Source of the DNA: CAKVOD01 sp964606505 | Lineage (GTDB): Bacteria; Bacillota; Clostridia; Christensenellales; UBA1242 | Assembly: GCA_964606505.1 (NCBI GenBank) | Contig: CAZSGM010000008.1 | Coordinates: 1-51,862 of the forward strand | DNA: 51,862 nt | Direction: 5' to 3' | Shown: positions 18,301-25,812 of the stretch, one piece after another | How positions within the stretch are numbered: the first letter of the stretch is position 1 | Layout of the letters: each line of letters starts with the position of its first letter | The notes under the pieces: model-generated | The model's database searches: none | What the model was told of the DNA's origin: nothing | Seen by the model: the letters and a program-made list of their open reading frames with translations, nothing else | Position numbers and translations under genes: made by a program

Positions 18301-18748
18301 TTGCGGCGGAAACCATTGAGGCTTTAGGCATTTTAGCGGCAACGGCTGCCTTTGTAGGTTCGGCTGCCTTAGCAGGTTTTGCGCTGGTAGTTTTCGTAGA
18401 CTTTGCAGCTGTAGTCGCTTTCGCTGCGGTAGATGTTTTTGCAGCAGCGTTTTTTGCTGCCGTAGTTTTTGAAGCTCCTGCCGCTTTTGTTGTTTTAGTA
18501 GTGGTAGAAGTTGTTTTGTTCGCCGCTTTTACAGACGCGCCCGCCGTTTTGGTAGCGCCCGCAGTTCTCTTGGCTGCTGTACTTGTCGTTTCGTCAGGTG
18601 TGTCCGCGGTTTTCTTAGCGGCTGCACTTGAATTACTTGATTTCTTTGTAGTTTTTTCGCTAGTATCTGTTGTCTTAGGAGCCATTGTTTCGCCGAGGTT
18701 TACTAATTCCCACGCGTTTTTAGTGATATTTTCGTCATTTCCACTCAT
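15338..18748 (-). CDS. Membrane-anchored BspA-type LRR protein with a histone-H1-like cytoplasmic tail
   Basis: An 1136-residue protein in three parts. Residues about 25-305 are Lys/Ala/Thr-rich low complexity (KTTAAKNAAAKT and similar), strongly basic, like histone H1 or AlgP tails. A basic stretch KEKKKKK leads into one membrane helix (about 309-331); the inside-positive rule puts the basic tail in the cytoplasm. Outside is a His/Cys-rich segment (HTHTYSETW, HWHKCTGC, CNVCG) and then two tandem copies of a 370-residue unit (389-770 and 771-1136). Each unit has HWQDCSVCH, YNDGTNG, BspA/LRR_5 leucine-rich repeats such as AFSFTGLTSVNIPASVE, and ends GVPTAW. Such LRRs occur in surface binding proteins. 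The start has AAGGTGG upstream and a good promoter at 18773-18801. Confidence 0.8.
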   Translation of the reverse strand: MSGNDENITKNAWELVNLGETMAPKTTDTSEKTTKKSSNSSAAAKKTADTPDETTSTAAKRTAGATKTAGASVKAANKTTSTTTKTTKAAGASKTTAAKNAAAKTSTAAKATTAAKSTKTTSAKPAKAAEPTKAAVAAKMPKASMVSAAKIGKSTTSTAAKTAKRVAGATTKPEKPTSGLATKTASKPAKKDETVIEKEVNVNGKPVSILLPSQAGNNPNDGMNINLTINLAGEEKKRRATTTTKRTPATTKTTSQATKTAPKVKTSAVKTQKTETQAKKVETPAKATEAQVSEVVLKKSKEKKKKKSPWWLLLILVLLLAVAVCVSVVVLPRGDAHTHTYSETWSTNESDHWHKCTGCDSVKDKASHAYDNACDTDCNVCGATRTTTHNYGTTYQSDDNNHWQDCSVCHTITAAEPHIFESGKCTVCDFVEVTQGLKYEFISGETVETPFYRVMGYKDGETPVKHVKIPTTYNDGTNGVRPVLEVIGHAFTNETTMVSVTFAGDIEVADGFYGCENLESVTFCGVVKKIGAFGNTPKLTSIAFPEGLKEIEETAFAFSGLTSVNIPASVEILGGNPFMGCENLTTITVDNENENYYVLNNYLIDRANKKIVTGLTFSNIPSNSEIVTTIGEYAFGVITETTLKIPNNITTIEGHAFYVSFLTSVELPNGLSEIREYLFSYCIALTKIVIPESVTTIYRSAFDNCTAMTTIYYGGDATDWAQIQHIGSYYNNSLDSATIYYYSENMPQELSVNAWRYVDGVPTAWPAHIAHSYVYKNNDTSHWQDCSVCHAITTSEVHAFVDGKCTCDYVEETQNLAYSFVAGATEEVSYYEVAGLGTATAKHIKIPATYNDGTNGEHPVKSVAKDAFQATSTTSAETTLLSITFLDNMETIEEYAFSGCISLTSVIFSSTITKIDTCAFAVCSTLTNITLPNGLKEIGTLAFSFTGLTSVNIPASVEAIGDNPFVFCENLNAITVNSESTNFQMINNCLIDIVNKQIIIGLDYSNIPTDSEKVTKIGNSAFANLTGVAHLKIPSNITSIGDAAFEFCGDIVSVEIPIELTEIIKYAFDSCEKLTTVYYVGTQSEWEAITIAVSGNSEIINATRYYYSENEPTTTGNYWHYVEGVPTAWETTSGGE

Positions 18749-18772
18749 AAATCGACACCACCTTATGCCTTA

Positions 18773-18801
18773 AATATAGCACAATCATAAAAAAAATACA
18801 A
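18773..18801 (-). promoter_or_regulatory. Promoter of the LRR membrane protein gene
   Basis: TTGTAT (complement of 18796-18801) and TATATT (complement of 18773-18778) are 17 bases apart; the leader would be about 20 bases. The remaining gap up to 19148 contains no gene; its plus strand is C-rich from 18945 to 19020. Confidence 0.6.
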
Positions 18802-19148
18802 ATAAATAAGTGTTTTTTATAAAAAATATTACACCCCCATCTTGCCGCGTCTAACCTAAATAGTAATGCTATTTTGATTGTAGCAAAATTTAATGTTGCT
18901 TTAGTATCCTCAATTTTTCCACTTTTTATGCCCATTTTTCAATTTTTCGCCCTCGCTCCCTATCCAAAATGGTTTGCACCCCCACTTCCAAAAAAAACGC
19001 CCTTTCGCCTCTTCAAAGCCAAAACACTTACATCATCAAAAAACGCAATATTAATTAATTGCAGCTAAAGTACCCCTTAATAAAAACAAACCGCAACACA
19101 CGACATAAAAAATCTGCTTAATATGCCATATATTGCGGTTTCAAATTT

Positions 19149-19239
19149 TGGCGGAGATGGTGAGATTCGAACTCACGTGCCGATTTCTCGACTAACGCAT
19201 TTCGAGTGCGCCCCGTTATAACCACTTCGATACATCTCC
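19149..19239 (-). tRNA. tRNA-Ser (anticodon CGA)
   Basis: A 91-base class II tRNA with encoded CCA. The acceptor arms GGAGATG and CATCTCC pair perfectly; the anticodon stem GCGCA/TGCGT encloses CTCGAAA with anticodon CGA; a long variable arm (GTCGAGAAATCGGC) and the T-arm GTGAG-TTCGAAT-CTCAC follow; the discriminator is G. These are the hallmarks of bacterial tRNA-Ser. It reads UCG codons. Confidence 0.96.
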
Positions 19240-19454
19240 ATTTACATTGTTTAAATTATCATAGTAGGTTATTTTTGCTTGTTTTGCATAGTTACACTGT
19301 GCAAAATCAATCAGTTGCAAAACTTTTCGCATTTTAAAGCACTGCACAACATCATTTTGCACAAGCCAAAAGTTTTACTTAATTAGTATACACCATTTAG
19401 TTGAAAAAATCAACAATTTTAACCGATTTGTTTTTAGATTGAGCATTTTTGTGT

Positions 19455-19466
19455 TATAATTTTGTT
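19455..19466 (+). promoter_or_regulatory. -10 element placed for a leaderless mRNA
   Basis: A perfect TATAAT at 19455-19460 ends six bases before the ATG at 19467, so the usual start point is the A of the ATG or one or two bases from it. No Shine-Dalgarno sequence can fit. The -35 region is weak: TTTTTA at 19431-19436 is at 18-base spacing. Confidence 0.6.
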
Positions 19467-20645
19467 ATGGAAAACAATTTACAGCCGCTTGGAGCACACT
19501 TGGTTCAACAATTTGAGGATATTTTTAACCACATTACCGACCCTGAAACGATTGTAGTAGTTTCAACTGCCCCTGCCCCTAGGACGGCACTTGGGGAAGT
19601 TTTTGGCGAGCAAGGCAACGCGCAGGGCAAAATTGTCGCATTTTTGAAGTCTATCGGCGTTGACTACGTATTTGACACAACATTTGGCGCAGACCTAACC
19701 ACAATTTGCGAAGCGCGCGAGTTGCTTGCAAGGCTCGAAAACCCAGCACAACTCCCGCTACTAAACAGTTGCTGCCCTGCATTTGTGAAATTTATTGAAA
19801 ACTTTTACCCTCAGCTAAAGAGCAACCTCAGCACGACATTGACGCCAATTGCGAATATGGGCGCCTACATAAAACACGTGTTTGCGCGCGAAATTAAGGT
19901 CAGCGCAAAAAACATATACCACATCGCGCTAACCCCCTGCGTCGCGAAGAAACTCGAAATTAAAAAACAAAACTACACGCTAAAAAATTGCGAACACAAC
20001 ACTTTCTCGGCTCCAAACAACCCCCTCTCTCAAAGCACACTTGCAATGCTCAAAGCAATCCGCAAAAACTACGGCATCGACCCCGCCGCGCCGTTTAACG
20101 CGTTGCAAAGCCCCCAAACTCCAACCTACCTAACTGACGTGGTTATCACAACAAACGAACTTGCGACGCTCATCAAACTTAGCGGACAAAACTATCTAGA
20201 CATCACGCCACGCGAGTGCGATAAAATTTGCGGGAACGCAATCCAGTTCGGACACTCCGGCGGGGTTGTCAAATCAGTCGTCGAATGTGCATACTTTTTG
20301 TTGAACAACGCCCTTCCACCTAAAAATTTTGTAAACTTTGAAAAACAAAACCCATTTTTATATGTTGCAAACATAGAACTCGGAAAACACAAAATAAAAA
20401 TTGCAAAAATCGACGGACTAAAAAATTGGGAACAGTTTGTTTCGGAAAACAACCTGCGGGAATTCGCCTTTATAGAGGTTATGATGTGTGCGGGCGGCTG
20501 CTTGGGCGGGACTGGGCAACCTAAACCCGCAGACTTGGACGCGCGCAAAGCAATTTTACTGCAATCACAAAAGCACAATTCCGCGCAAAACGCCTATGCC
20601 AATCAGTTGATAAGTGATTTCCCTAACTTATTTATTAATGAATAA
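19467..20645 (+). CDS. Minimal [FeFe]-hydrogenase-like H-cluster protein
   Basis: A 392-residue protein made only of the H-cluster domain of [FeFe]-hydrogenases. The region APAPRTALGEVFGEQGN is followed by the L1 motif SCCPAF (101-106), L2 TPCVAKKLE (156-164), FGHSGGV, and L3 EVMMCAGGCLGGTGQP with Cys341 and Cys345. The four cluster-ligand cysteines and the proton-path cysteine are present. Differences from the classical motifs are Thr for Met in MPC, Asn for Thr in TSCCP, and Thr for Gly in GGGQP. There is no N-terminal ferredoxin domain, as in algal HydA, and no HydEFG maturases in the window. It might oxidise or produce hydrogen, or act as a sensor. I start it at ATG 19467; the upstream in-frame TTG lies across the -10 box. 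Confidence 0.78.
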   Translation: MENNLQPLGAHLVQQFEDIFNHITDPETIVVVSTAPAPRTALGEVFGEQGNAQGKIVAFLKSIGVDYVFDTTFGADLTTICEARELLARLENPAQLPLLNSCCPAFVKFIENFYPQLKSNLSTTLTPIANMGAYIKHVFAREIKVSAKNIYHIALTPCVAKKLEIKKQNYTLKNCEHNTFSAPNNPLSQSTLAMLKAIRKNYGIDPAAPFNALQSPQTPTYLTDVVITTNELATLIKLSGQNYLDITPRECDKICGNAIQFGHSGGVVKSVVECAYFLLNNALPPKNFVNFEKQNPFLYVANIELGKHKIKIAKIDGLKNWEQFVSENNLREFAFIEVMMCAGGCLGGTGQPKPADLDARKAILLQSQKHNSAQNAYANQLISDFPNLFINE

Positions 20646-20820
20646 TTGTTTGAAACGTATCAACGCGCAATCTAACTACACTCGGCAAAACGCAAACCAA
20701 AGTTTGGCAAATTGGCACAAAAAGTTGCCTTTTTGATAAATTTATGCCTTAAATATCAACATTTATATACTTTTTTGATAAATAATCGAAAAAATTATGC
20801 GTGATAACACGTCATTTTAT

Positions 20821-20849
20821 TTGACTTATTTGGTCAAAAATTATATAAT
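20821..20849 (+). promoter_or_regulatory. Strong promoter with dyad, upstream of the zinc-ribbon gene
   Basis: TTGACT (20821-20826) and TATAAT (20844-20849) have a 17-base spacer. The -35 box is one arm of the inverted repeat TTTGAC/GTCAAA (about 20820-20838), which could be an operator. The leader is about 67 bases. Confidence 0.7.
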
Positions 20850-20922
20850 ACACTAGAAAATTAGTCATAGCCCCCTTTGGAGTTTAATGCCTTATTTTCA
20901 AATACTTCAAGGAGGGTTTCTC

Positions 20923-21105
20923 ATGGAAGGCGAATTTCAAGACGAAACTATAGTTTGTGCAGACTGTGGCAAAGAATTTGTTTTTACAGCAAATGAACAA
21001 GCGTTCTATAAAGAAAAAGGATTGATGAACAAACCTAAAAGATGTGTAGAATGCCGTCGCAAAAGAAAGCAAAACGCTAACAACAGTCCTAAAAGAGAAT
21101 TTTAG
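20923..21105 (+). CDS. Small zinc-ribbon protein (zf-trcl family)
   Basis: A 60-residue protein with VCADCGKEFVFTANEQAFY, then KPKRCVECRRKRK. The two CxxC pairs form a zinc ribbon of the probable zinc-binding family PF13451, common in Clostridia, with unknown function. The C-terminus is basic and Asn/Lys-rich, which would suit binding nucleic acid. I start at the ATG at 20923 because AAGGAGGG (20909-20916) precedes it; the earlier in-frame ATG at 20887 has no such site. A strong promoter and two strong hairpins make this an independent, probably well-expressed gene. Confidence 0.85.
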   Translation: MEGEFQDETIVCADCGKEFVFTANEQAFYKEKGLMNKPKRCVECRRKRKQNANNSPKREF

Positions 21106-21142
21106 GTAAAGTTGCAATTTTGCAACAAATCTAGCACTTATG

Positions 21143-21218
21143 TGTGTTAAATTGCCCGTTTAAGGGCAATTTAACACATTAAAAAATCCCACAGCAACTA
21201 TTACTGTGGGATTTTTTT
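21143..21218 (+). terminator. Tandem hairpins after the zinc-ribbon gene
   Basis: The first is a perfect 15-bp stem, TGTGTTAAATTGCCC (21143-21157) with GGGCAATTTAACACA (21164-21178), without a T-tract. The second, AAAAATCCCACAG (21182-21194) with CTGTGGGATTTTT (21204-21216), is followed by more T residues and is a canonical terminator. The first may be a 3'-end stabiliser or a protein-binding site. The rest of the gap to 21555 has no gene I can support. Confidence 0.8.
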
Positions 21219-21555
21219 TGATTGCACAAGAAATGTTTCGCAAAAAAAATTAATCCGCTAAATGCCGCATTGCCAGCAAATACTACGCTTGCTGGCAAAC
21301 GCTATGTTACAAACACAACAGCAGCAGTAGGCGCATGTAACAAAAAATCACAAGCGGCGCAAAACAGCATAACAACAAAGGCACGCAGACAAATACTATT
21401 GTATTATCAAAGTAGCGCGAAATAAATAAATGAATAAATAAACTAATTAACACAATAAGTAGAAAATAATCATTAAATTGCAAAATGCACACAAAAACAT
21501 CAAAAATGGTGTTTATTTTTTTATATTTTGGCAAAAAATAAATTTAGGTGATTAT

Positions 21556-22017
21556 ATGTTTAATTTTATTGTTTTATTAGTTGTTATATTTGGGTCGATA
21601 AACTGGTTTGCAATTGGAGTTTTTCAGTTCGACCTAATCGCGGGAATTTTCGGCTCGCAATCGGAGTTTTTTAGCCGTTTTATTTACACTTTGGTTGGTC
21701 TCGCGGGACTGTGGACGCTCTCAGTTGTATTTTTTAAGCGCGGTTCAATCGTTTATTTTACAAAGAAGCCTAAACTTAAAAAACAACAAGCAGGCGCGGA
21801 CCCCGCTACCCCAACTTCCGCAACTCAAGGTTTTACTTCGCAGCCAACGCACAATGCGTTGCACGAGGTAAACCCTATTAACACCAGCGGAACGCTTGTT
21901 TCGGAACGGACACTTGAAAAAGAGCGGGTGTATGACATCCCGCCCATTCGCCCCGCCAAGCCGAGCCGTCCCAAAATAAAGAAACAGTCCTCACCGCCTG
22001 ACCAGCCAAAAATATAA
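21556..22017 (+). CDS. DUF378 membrane protein
   Basis: A 153-residue protein. The first 75 residues are a DUF378 domain with two membrane helices: FIVLLVVIFGSINWFAIGVF and YTLVGLAGLWTLSVVFF, with the family's INW and LVG(L)AG motifs. The remainder is a Pro/Thr/Lys-rich tail, probably cytoplasmic, which is not part of DUF378 and is absent in most members (usually 70-80 residues). Function is unknown. I start at ATG 21556, which has AGGTG upstream and begins the first membrane helix. Confidence 0.75.
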   Translation: MFNFIVLLVVIFGSINWFAIGVFQFDLIAGIFGSQSEFFSRFIYTLVGLAGLWTLSVVFFKRGSIVYFTKKPKLKKQQAGADPATPTSATQGFTSQPTHNALHEVNPINTSGTLVSERTLEKERVYDIPPIRPAKPSRPKIKKQSSPPDQPKI

Positions 22018-22095
22018 TGGTTAACTTTTAAAATTTCAAAAAAGCAAAACAATTTGCGCGACACAATCATTGCGCCGCTATGAATGATTCCCCAG

Positions 22096-23127
22096 TTATG
22101 CTGTTATCCAACTTTCTGCGCCAATTTTTGAGAACTTGACAGGGTAAACCTTCCCAGAAAGTTTTTGCATAGCGTCAATGAGTTTTTGCCTATTCATTGG
22201 GTTGCAATACAACATTAGGAAGCCACCACCGCCTGCGCCCGAAACTTTTACCGCTTCCGCGCCGTTCTCCATTGCGTAATTAATTGTTTGCTCCAATTCA
22301 ACATTAGAAATAATTGACGATGTGCGCTTTTTGTTTTCCCAGCCTTCACGCAACAAGTCCGCAAAGCCGTTCACGTCGCCGGTAATGACCTTATCTTTCA
22401 TTTCGTACGCGTAAACTTTTAGGTTGTGCATAGCGTCAAGCGTTTTTTCGTTGTTAGATTTGGTGTTTTTAATCTGTTCGTCAATGATTTTTGCCGAACT
22501 TCTGCTTTTGCCACTGTAATAAAGCAGCAGCGAGCACTCAAGTTCGTTGATAATGTCCTTGTTTATTCGCAAAGGATTAACTATTGTTGTTTTGTCAGTT
22601 TTGAACTCCATTAGGTTAAAACCCCCAAAAACTGCCGAGTACTGGTCTTGCTTGCCGCCCGACAACTTCAAGTCGTTGCGCTCAATTTCGTATGCAAGTT
22701 TCGCCTTTGTGTAATCGTCAAGCCCAAGCCCCAACCACCTGTTGTATGCTTCCAAAATCGCAACAACCATAGTTGAGGAAGTTCCCAGCCCTGAGCCAAC
22801 AGGCGCGTCGTTACTTGTGCTCATTATAAAAGATAGTGGCTTCCCGTTGTTGAAATCCCTGACAATGCGGTTGTAAATCCCCTTATGTAAAATCAAATTA
22901 TCGTCAGTTATTTCAAAGTGGTCGACGCACTCGATGTCGATTGAGTTGTTGTTGTCGTACGCGTCGATTTTTATTCTTCCGTTATCCGTTGGAATAATAC
23001 TGCAATACGCGTACATCCCAATTGTTGCGTTAAAAACTGCCCCTCCATAAATATCACTGTAACTAGGCAGGTCTGTTCCACCGCCTGCCAAACCAATGCG
23101 CAATGGCGCTCTACTTCTAATTTGCAT
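22096..23127 (-). CDS. GHMP-family sugar kinase (heptose 7-phosphate kinase-like)
   Basis: A 343-residue GHMP kinase. It opens with SRAPLRIGLAGGGTDLPSY, has the phosphate-binding loop PVGSGLGTSSTM near residue 110, and the third GHMP motif VSGAGGGGFLMLY near residue 310. The AGGGTDLP opening is typical of the D-glycero-D-manno-heptose 7-phosphate kinase (HddA) group, which phosphorylates sugars in the cytoplasm for nucleotide-sugar synthesis. No partner genes (gmhA, gmhB, hddC) are near, so the substrate is open. GGAGG precedes the ATG at 23127. A promoter on the minus strand, TTGGAT (complement of 23192-23197), 16 bases, TATAAT (complement of 23170-23175), serves it. Confidence 0.82.
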   Translation of the reverse strand: MQIRSRAPLRIGLAGGGTDLPSYSDIYGGAVFNATIGMYAYCSIIPTDNGRIKIDAYDNNNSIDIECVDHFEITDDNLILHKGIYNRIVRDFNNGKPLSFIMSTSNDAPVGSGLGTSSTMVVAILEAYNRWLGLGLDDYTKAKLAYEIERNDLKLSGGKQDQYSAVFGGFNLMEFKTDKTTIVNPLRINKDIINELECSLLLYYSGKSRSSAKIIDEQIKNTKSNNEKTLDAMHNLKVYAYEMKDKVITGDVNGFADLLREGWENKKRTSSIISNVELEQTINYAMENGAEAVKVSGAGGGGFLMLYCNPMNRQKLIDAMQKLSGKVYPVKFSKIGAESWITA

Positions 23128-23580
23128 TAAGTCCTCCAAAAAATATTATGATTAACATCAAACAGTCTTATTATATCACATATTTTTGCATATCCAATCA
23201 TTATTAAAAAACTTTTTTCGCAAAAACGAAAATAAAACCGCACTTTCGCCTCAAAAATTTAAATATGCAACCGTTTTCTTTGAAAATCAATTAAATGCAA
23301 TACCCTTTTACAAAAAACAATCAGCTTCAAATTGCTTTCCACAAATCCCCCAACTTTAGTTATTATCAAAAAAAATGGGCAATAACAAATTTTGACAGCA
23401 ACTATTTACTCAGTAAATTTGCTGGTTTAATACTTGCGTCAACAAAAAGTTGCATAATTATTAGAACAAAAAATGTTAGAATGAAAATAAAAAACTCCCA
23501 ATGTCGGCGGCACTTAAATTTCCCCAGCCACCTCAACGCGGAAGTTTTAAATTTGCATATTTTATTGAGTTTTACTAAAA

Positions 23581-23616
23581 ATTGCGTGTTTTATAACTAA
23601 AATCACGCAATTTTTG
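23581..23616. terminator. Bidirectional terminator
   Basis: ATTGCGTG (23581-23588) pairs with CACGCAAT (23604-23611); T-runs follow on both strands. It most likely ends the membrane-protein gene on the minus strand. The gap 23128-23621 holds no gene I can support besides the promoter of the GHMP kinase. Confidence 0.6.
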
Positions 23617-23621
23617 GTTTA

Positions 23622-24353
23622 TTATATATTTTCGTCAACATTTTTATCGGTTGTTTTCGCGTCTTTTTCTTGTGTGTTTTCCACTTCATTAGGCGCAACT
23701 TCGTCTTGAGAAGACTGCTCAGCAATATTGAGTTCAACTTCTCTTTCGTTTTCAACTTTCTCATTACTTACTTGGATTGCCTCGCCGTCGACCATAACAA
23801 CGCCGTCAACAACCTCAACACCCTCGCCGCGTCTTTGTTTCTCAACTTCTTCAGATGTGTAATATCCTTGCGAACCGAGTTTGTAGAACTCAAGCCCCGC
23901 GAACATAATCGCCCCAACAACGCCAAGATAGAAGCCTATACCTGCAGTATTTGCCATTACTACAATATCACCATCGCTTTCAAATCCAACTTTTTTAAGT
24001 ACCACATATTCAATAACAAACAAAACTGCGATAAATATTCCTAATCCAATGTTAATACTTGACAAAACCGCATTGTTTCTAAACAGCATATTAACAATAA
24101 TTATGTACAAGCCACAAATCGCTGTTCCTATTCCACACAAAACGAGAGTCCAGTTTGCGCCAGTTCCCCTCCACATTTGCGCGTATGTTGTTCCGTTTCC
24201 ACTACCGTCAACATATCTAGCCAATACAAAGGAAAGCAAGAGGCACACCCCCGCTAAGATTGTAACCCAGAAGTCGACTCTTTCATAACATTTTGCCCAG
24301 TCTTTCTTATCTCTCAAGAAAAACATATTTTTTAAAGTGCTATACTTTTGCAT
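23622..24353 (-). CDS. Four-helix membrane protein with acidic C-terminal tail, unrecognised
   Basis: A 243-residue protein I do not recognise. Four membrane helices are visible: VDFWVTILAGVCLLLSFVLA, WTLVLCGIGTAICGLYIII, INIGLGIFIAVLFVIEYVV and GIGFYLGVVGAIMFAGLEF. A cytoplasmic tail of about 80 residues is rich in Glu, Val, Asn and Lys. The loop after helix 1 has the motif DGSGNGTTYAQMWRG. A minus-strand extended -10 (TGTTATAAT, about 24370-24378) and AAGGAG precede the ATG. The gene is monocistronic. Confidence 0.65.
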   Translation of the reverse strand: MQKYSTLKNMFFLRDKKDWAKCYERVDFWVTILAGVCLLLSFVLARYVDGSGNGTTYAQMWRGTGANWTLVLCGIGTAICGLYIIIVNMLFRNNAVLSSINIGLGIFIAVLFVIEYVVLKKVGFESDGDIVVMANTAGIGFYLGVVGAIMFAGLEFYKLGSQGYYTSEEVEKQRRGEGVEVVDGVVMVDGEAIQVSNEKVENEREVELNIAEQSSQDEVAPNEVENTQEKDAKTTDKNVDENI

Positions 24354-24455
24354 AAAAAATCTCCTTGATGTTATTATAACAAATAAAACCCCATTTTCAA
24401 AATGTTTTAACCCCCTTATTTTGCGCTGTTGTACTTTACTTCACAACATTTATCA

Positions 24456-24491
24456 AAAAAACTCTTAATTTTGAGAAATTAAGAGTTTTTT
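24456..24491 (-). terminator. Terminator downstream of the small charged gene
   Basis: AAAACTCTTAATTT and AAATTAAGAGTTTT (about 24457-24490) form a 14-15-bp stem with a short loop, flanked by A and T runs, and can act on either strand. Confidence 0.7.
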
Positions 24492-24570
24492 ATTAACTTA
24501 TAACGTATTTTATGAATTATTTTCACTATTTTGACAGTTTTAGTTTTGCCGCGCACAATCGCGTAATTTA

Positions 24571-24774
24571 CTAAAACTCAAAATCGTCGTCATTGTAACG
24601 ATGAAATCGTCTATTGTACAAATGCCAGTTGTCATCGTTTTCAAGTTTGCTCGGCATTTTTGACTTGTTTTCCTTTTTTGCAGCCTTTTGCTTGTCGCGA
24701 AGTTTGTCGTTTTTACAAGTTTCGTGTTTCTCGTCGTCCTCACTTGCCTTAGCAAAAAAGTTTCTTTTAATCAT
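24571..24774 (-). CDS. Small highly charged protein, unrecognised
   Basis: A 67-residue hydrophilic protein rich in Lys, Asp, Glu and Asn, with a basic middle (KQKAAKKENKSK) and an acidic end (RYNDDDFEF). No family recognised. It follows the 202-residue gene by 61 bases on the same strand and is closed by a terminator, so it may be the second gene of that operon. GGGAGAGG lies just before the ATG at 24774. Because low-complexity frames of this size can occur by chance, confidence is moderate. Confidence 0.45.
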   Translation of the reverse strand: MIKRNFFAKASEDDEKHETCKNDKLRDKQKAAKKENKSKMPSKLENDDNWHLYNRRFHRYNDDDFEF

Positions 24775-24835
24775 AGCCTCTCCCAAATGCTTCGCGGCGG
24801 TCAGTCCGCATCAATGCGCTACTGCACATTAAAAT

Positions 24836-25444
24836 TTACAATTCAATTTCGTCTTGGTTTTCTTTTTGTCTTTGTTTTTGCTCAATTGCTGCCCAAAGGT
24901 CATTGTTGAAAGTGAAATCCCCAGTTAAATAGTTGTGATACGACTCTATTTCAAGCCCCTTATATCCATTAATTTCCCTCGCGTGCAACAAGTTAATTGT
25001 GCTATCATAGAACTCGCTTTCAAAAATGGTATCCTTTTCGTTTGTGCTACGCAAAGGCATAACTGCAATAAGTGTTCCGTAACCCTCTTTGCAAGCGTCA
25101 AGCGCTGACAATCTTTTTGCCTTAGCAATTGTTAAGTCGTACAAACCAACTGCGTAATAGTTATTCAACTCGTCTTTGCCAACCAACTTAACAAAGCCAA
25201 CAGGTTGCATTTTGATTGACTTGTAGCGTTTAAAAATTCTATCCCTCACCATTTTGTAGTCAACATCAAATTCATCGCGCACCCCCTCAAGTATTTCGCT
25301 ACTACATTTTAGCGCATTCTCCGCAAATTCAATGCCATCGCCGTAAGCGTCAACCCCGCGGCGGCAATGAATTGTATCCATTATAAGGTTTTCCTTATCA
25401 AAAACCACGTGGTTGTTGAGCATTCTCAAAGTTTTAATATCCAT
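24836..25444 (-). CDS. Unrecognised soluble protein (202 residues)
   Basis: A 202-residue cytoplasmic protein without membrane segments or a motif I can name. It starts MDIKTLRMLNNHVVFDKENL and contains a central alpha/beta section (KRYKSIKMQPVGFVKLVGKD, then YYAVGLYDLTIAKAKRLSAL) and a polar C-terminus rich in Gln and Glu. AAAGGAG precedes the ATG at 25444. It has one of the best promoters in the window. No neighbour suggests a role; gyrA follows upstream on the same strand but with its own terminator. Confidence 0.7.
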   Translation of the reverse strand: MDIKTLRMLNNHVVFDKENLIMDTIHCRRGVDAYGDGIEFAENALKCSSEILEGVRDEFDVDYKMVRDRIFKRYKSIKMQPVGFVKLVGKDELNNYYAVGLYDLTIAKAKRLSALDACKEGYGTLIAVMPLRSTNEKDTIFESEFYDSTINLLHAREINGYKGLEIESYHNYLTGDFTFNNDLWAAIEQKQRQKENQDEIEL

Positions 25445-25465
25445 ACAACTCTCCTTTATGGCTAA

Positions 25466-25494
25466 ATTGTACCACACAATTGGCGATATGTCAA
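25466..25494 (-). promoter_or_regulatory. Near-consensus promoter with overlapping dyad
   Basis: TTGACA (complement of 25489-25494) and TACAAT (complement of 25466-25471) are 17 bases apart. AATTGT (25465-25470) and ACAATT (25476-25481) form a dyad covering the -10 box, a plausible operator for the 202-residue gene. Confidence 0.7.
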
Positions 25495-25664
25495 TACCCA
25501 ACCAAACTTTTACCCTGCGTTTTCTATCTAAAATTGTCGTTTTCAACATCCCTTATATTTTACCCCCCCAACTTTTAGACTCGCACGCAACTACCCAGCT
25601 TATTACACCCGTCAACTTTTAGCAATTGTCGTACATTATTTTATTCCAGCACTCACAAAAAAGT

Positions 25665-25706
25665 AAAAAACAACACATCTTATAACTTAAGATATGCTGT
25701 TTTTAT
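25665..25706 (-). terminator. Terminator of the gyrB-gyrA unit
   Basis: An interrupted stem between AAAAACA-ACACATCTTA and TAAGATATGCTGTTTTT around the short loop at about 25683; read on the minus strand it ends with TTTTTTA. Confidence 0.5.
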
Positions 25707-25812
25707 GATTATCCCTATTATATTTAATAAAGGCATTCTATCCTTATTTTGATAATATCATTTTACAATTTAAGATTTTATACATTAATCATTCACGCAT
25801 TCTCGTTGCCGA

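Noticed and set aside
17847..18773. A 308-residue plus-strand frame rich in Val, Ala and Phe
   Set aside because: It is the antisense of the Lys/Ala/Thr-rich part of the LRR protein; low-complexity codons keep the reverse frame open.
21222..21425. 67-residue frame after the zinc-ribbon gene
   Set aside because: It lies just past a strong terminator, lacks a promoter and ribosome site, and has no recognisable domain.
23295..23600. 101-residue plus-strand frame
   Set aside because: No Shine-Dalgarno, no known motif, A+T-rich composition like non-coding DNA, and it overlaps a terminator hairpin at its end.
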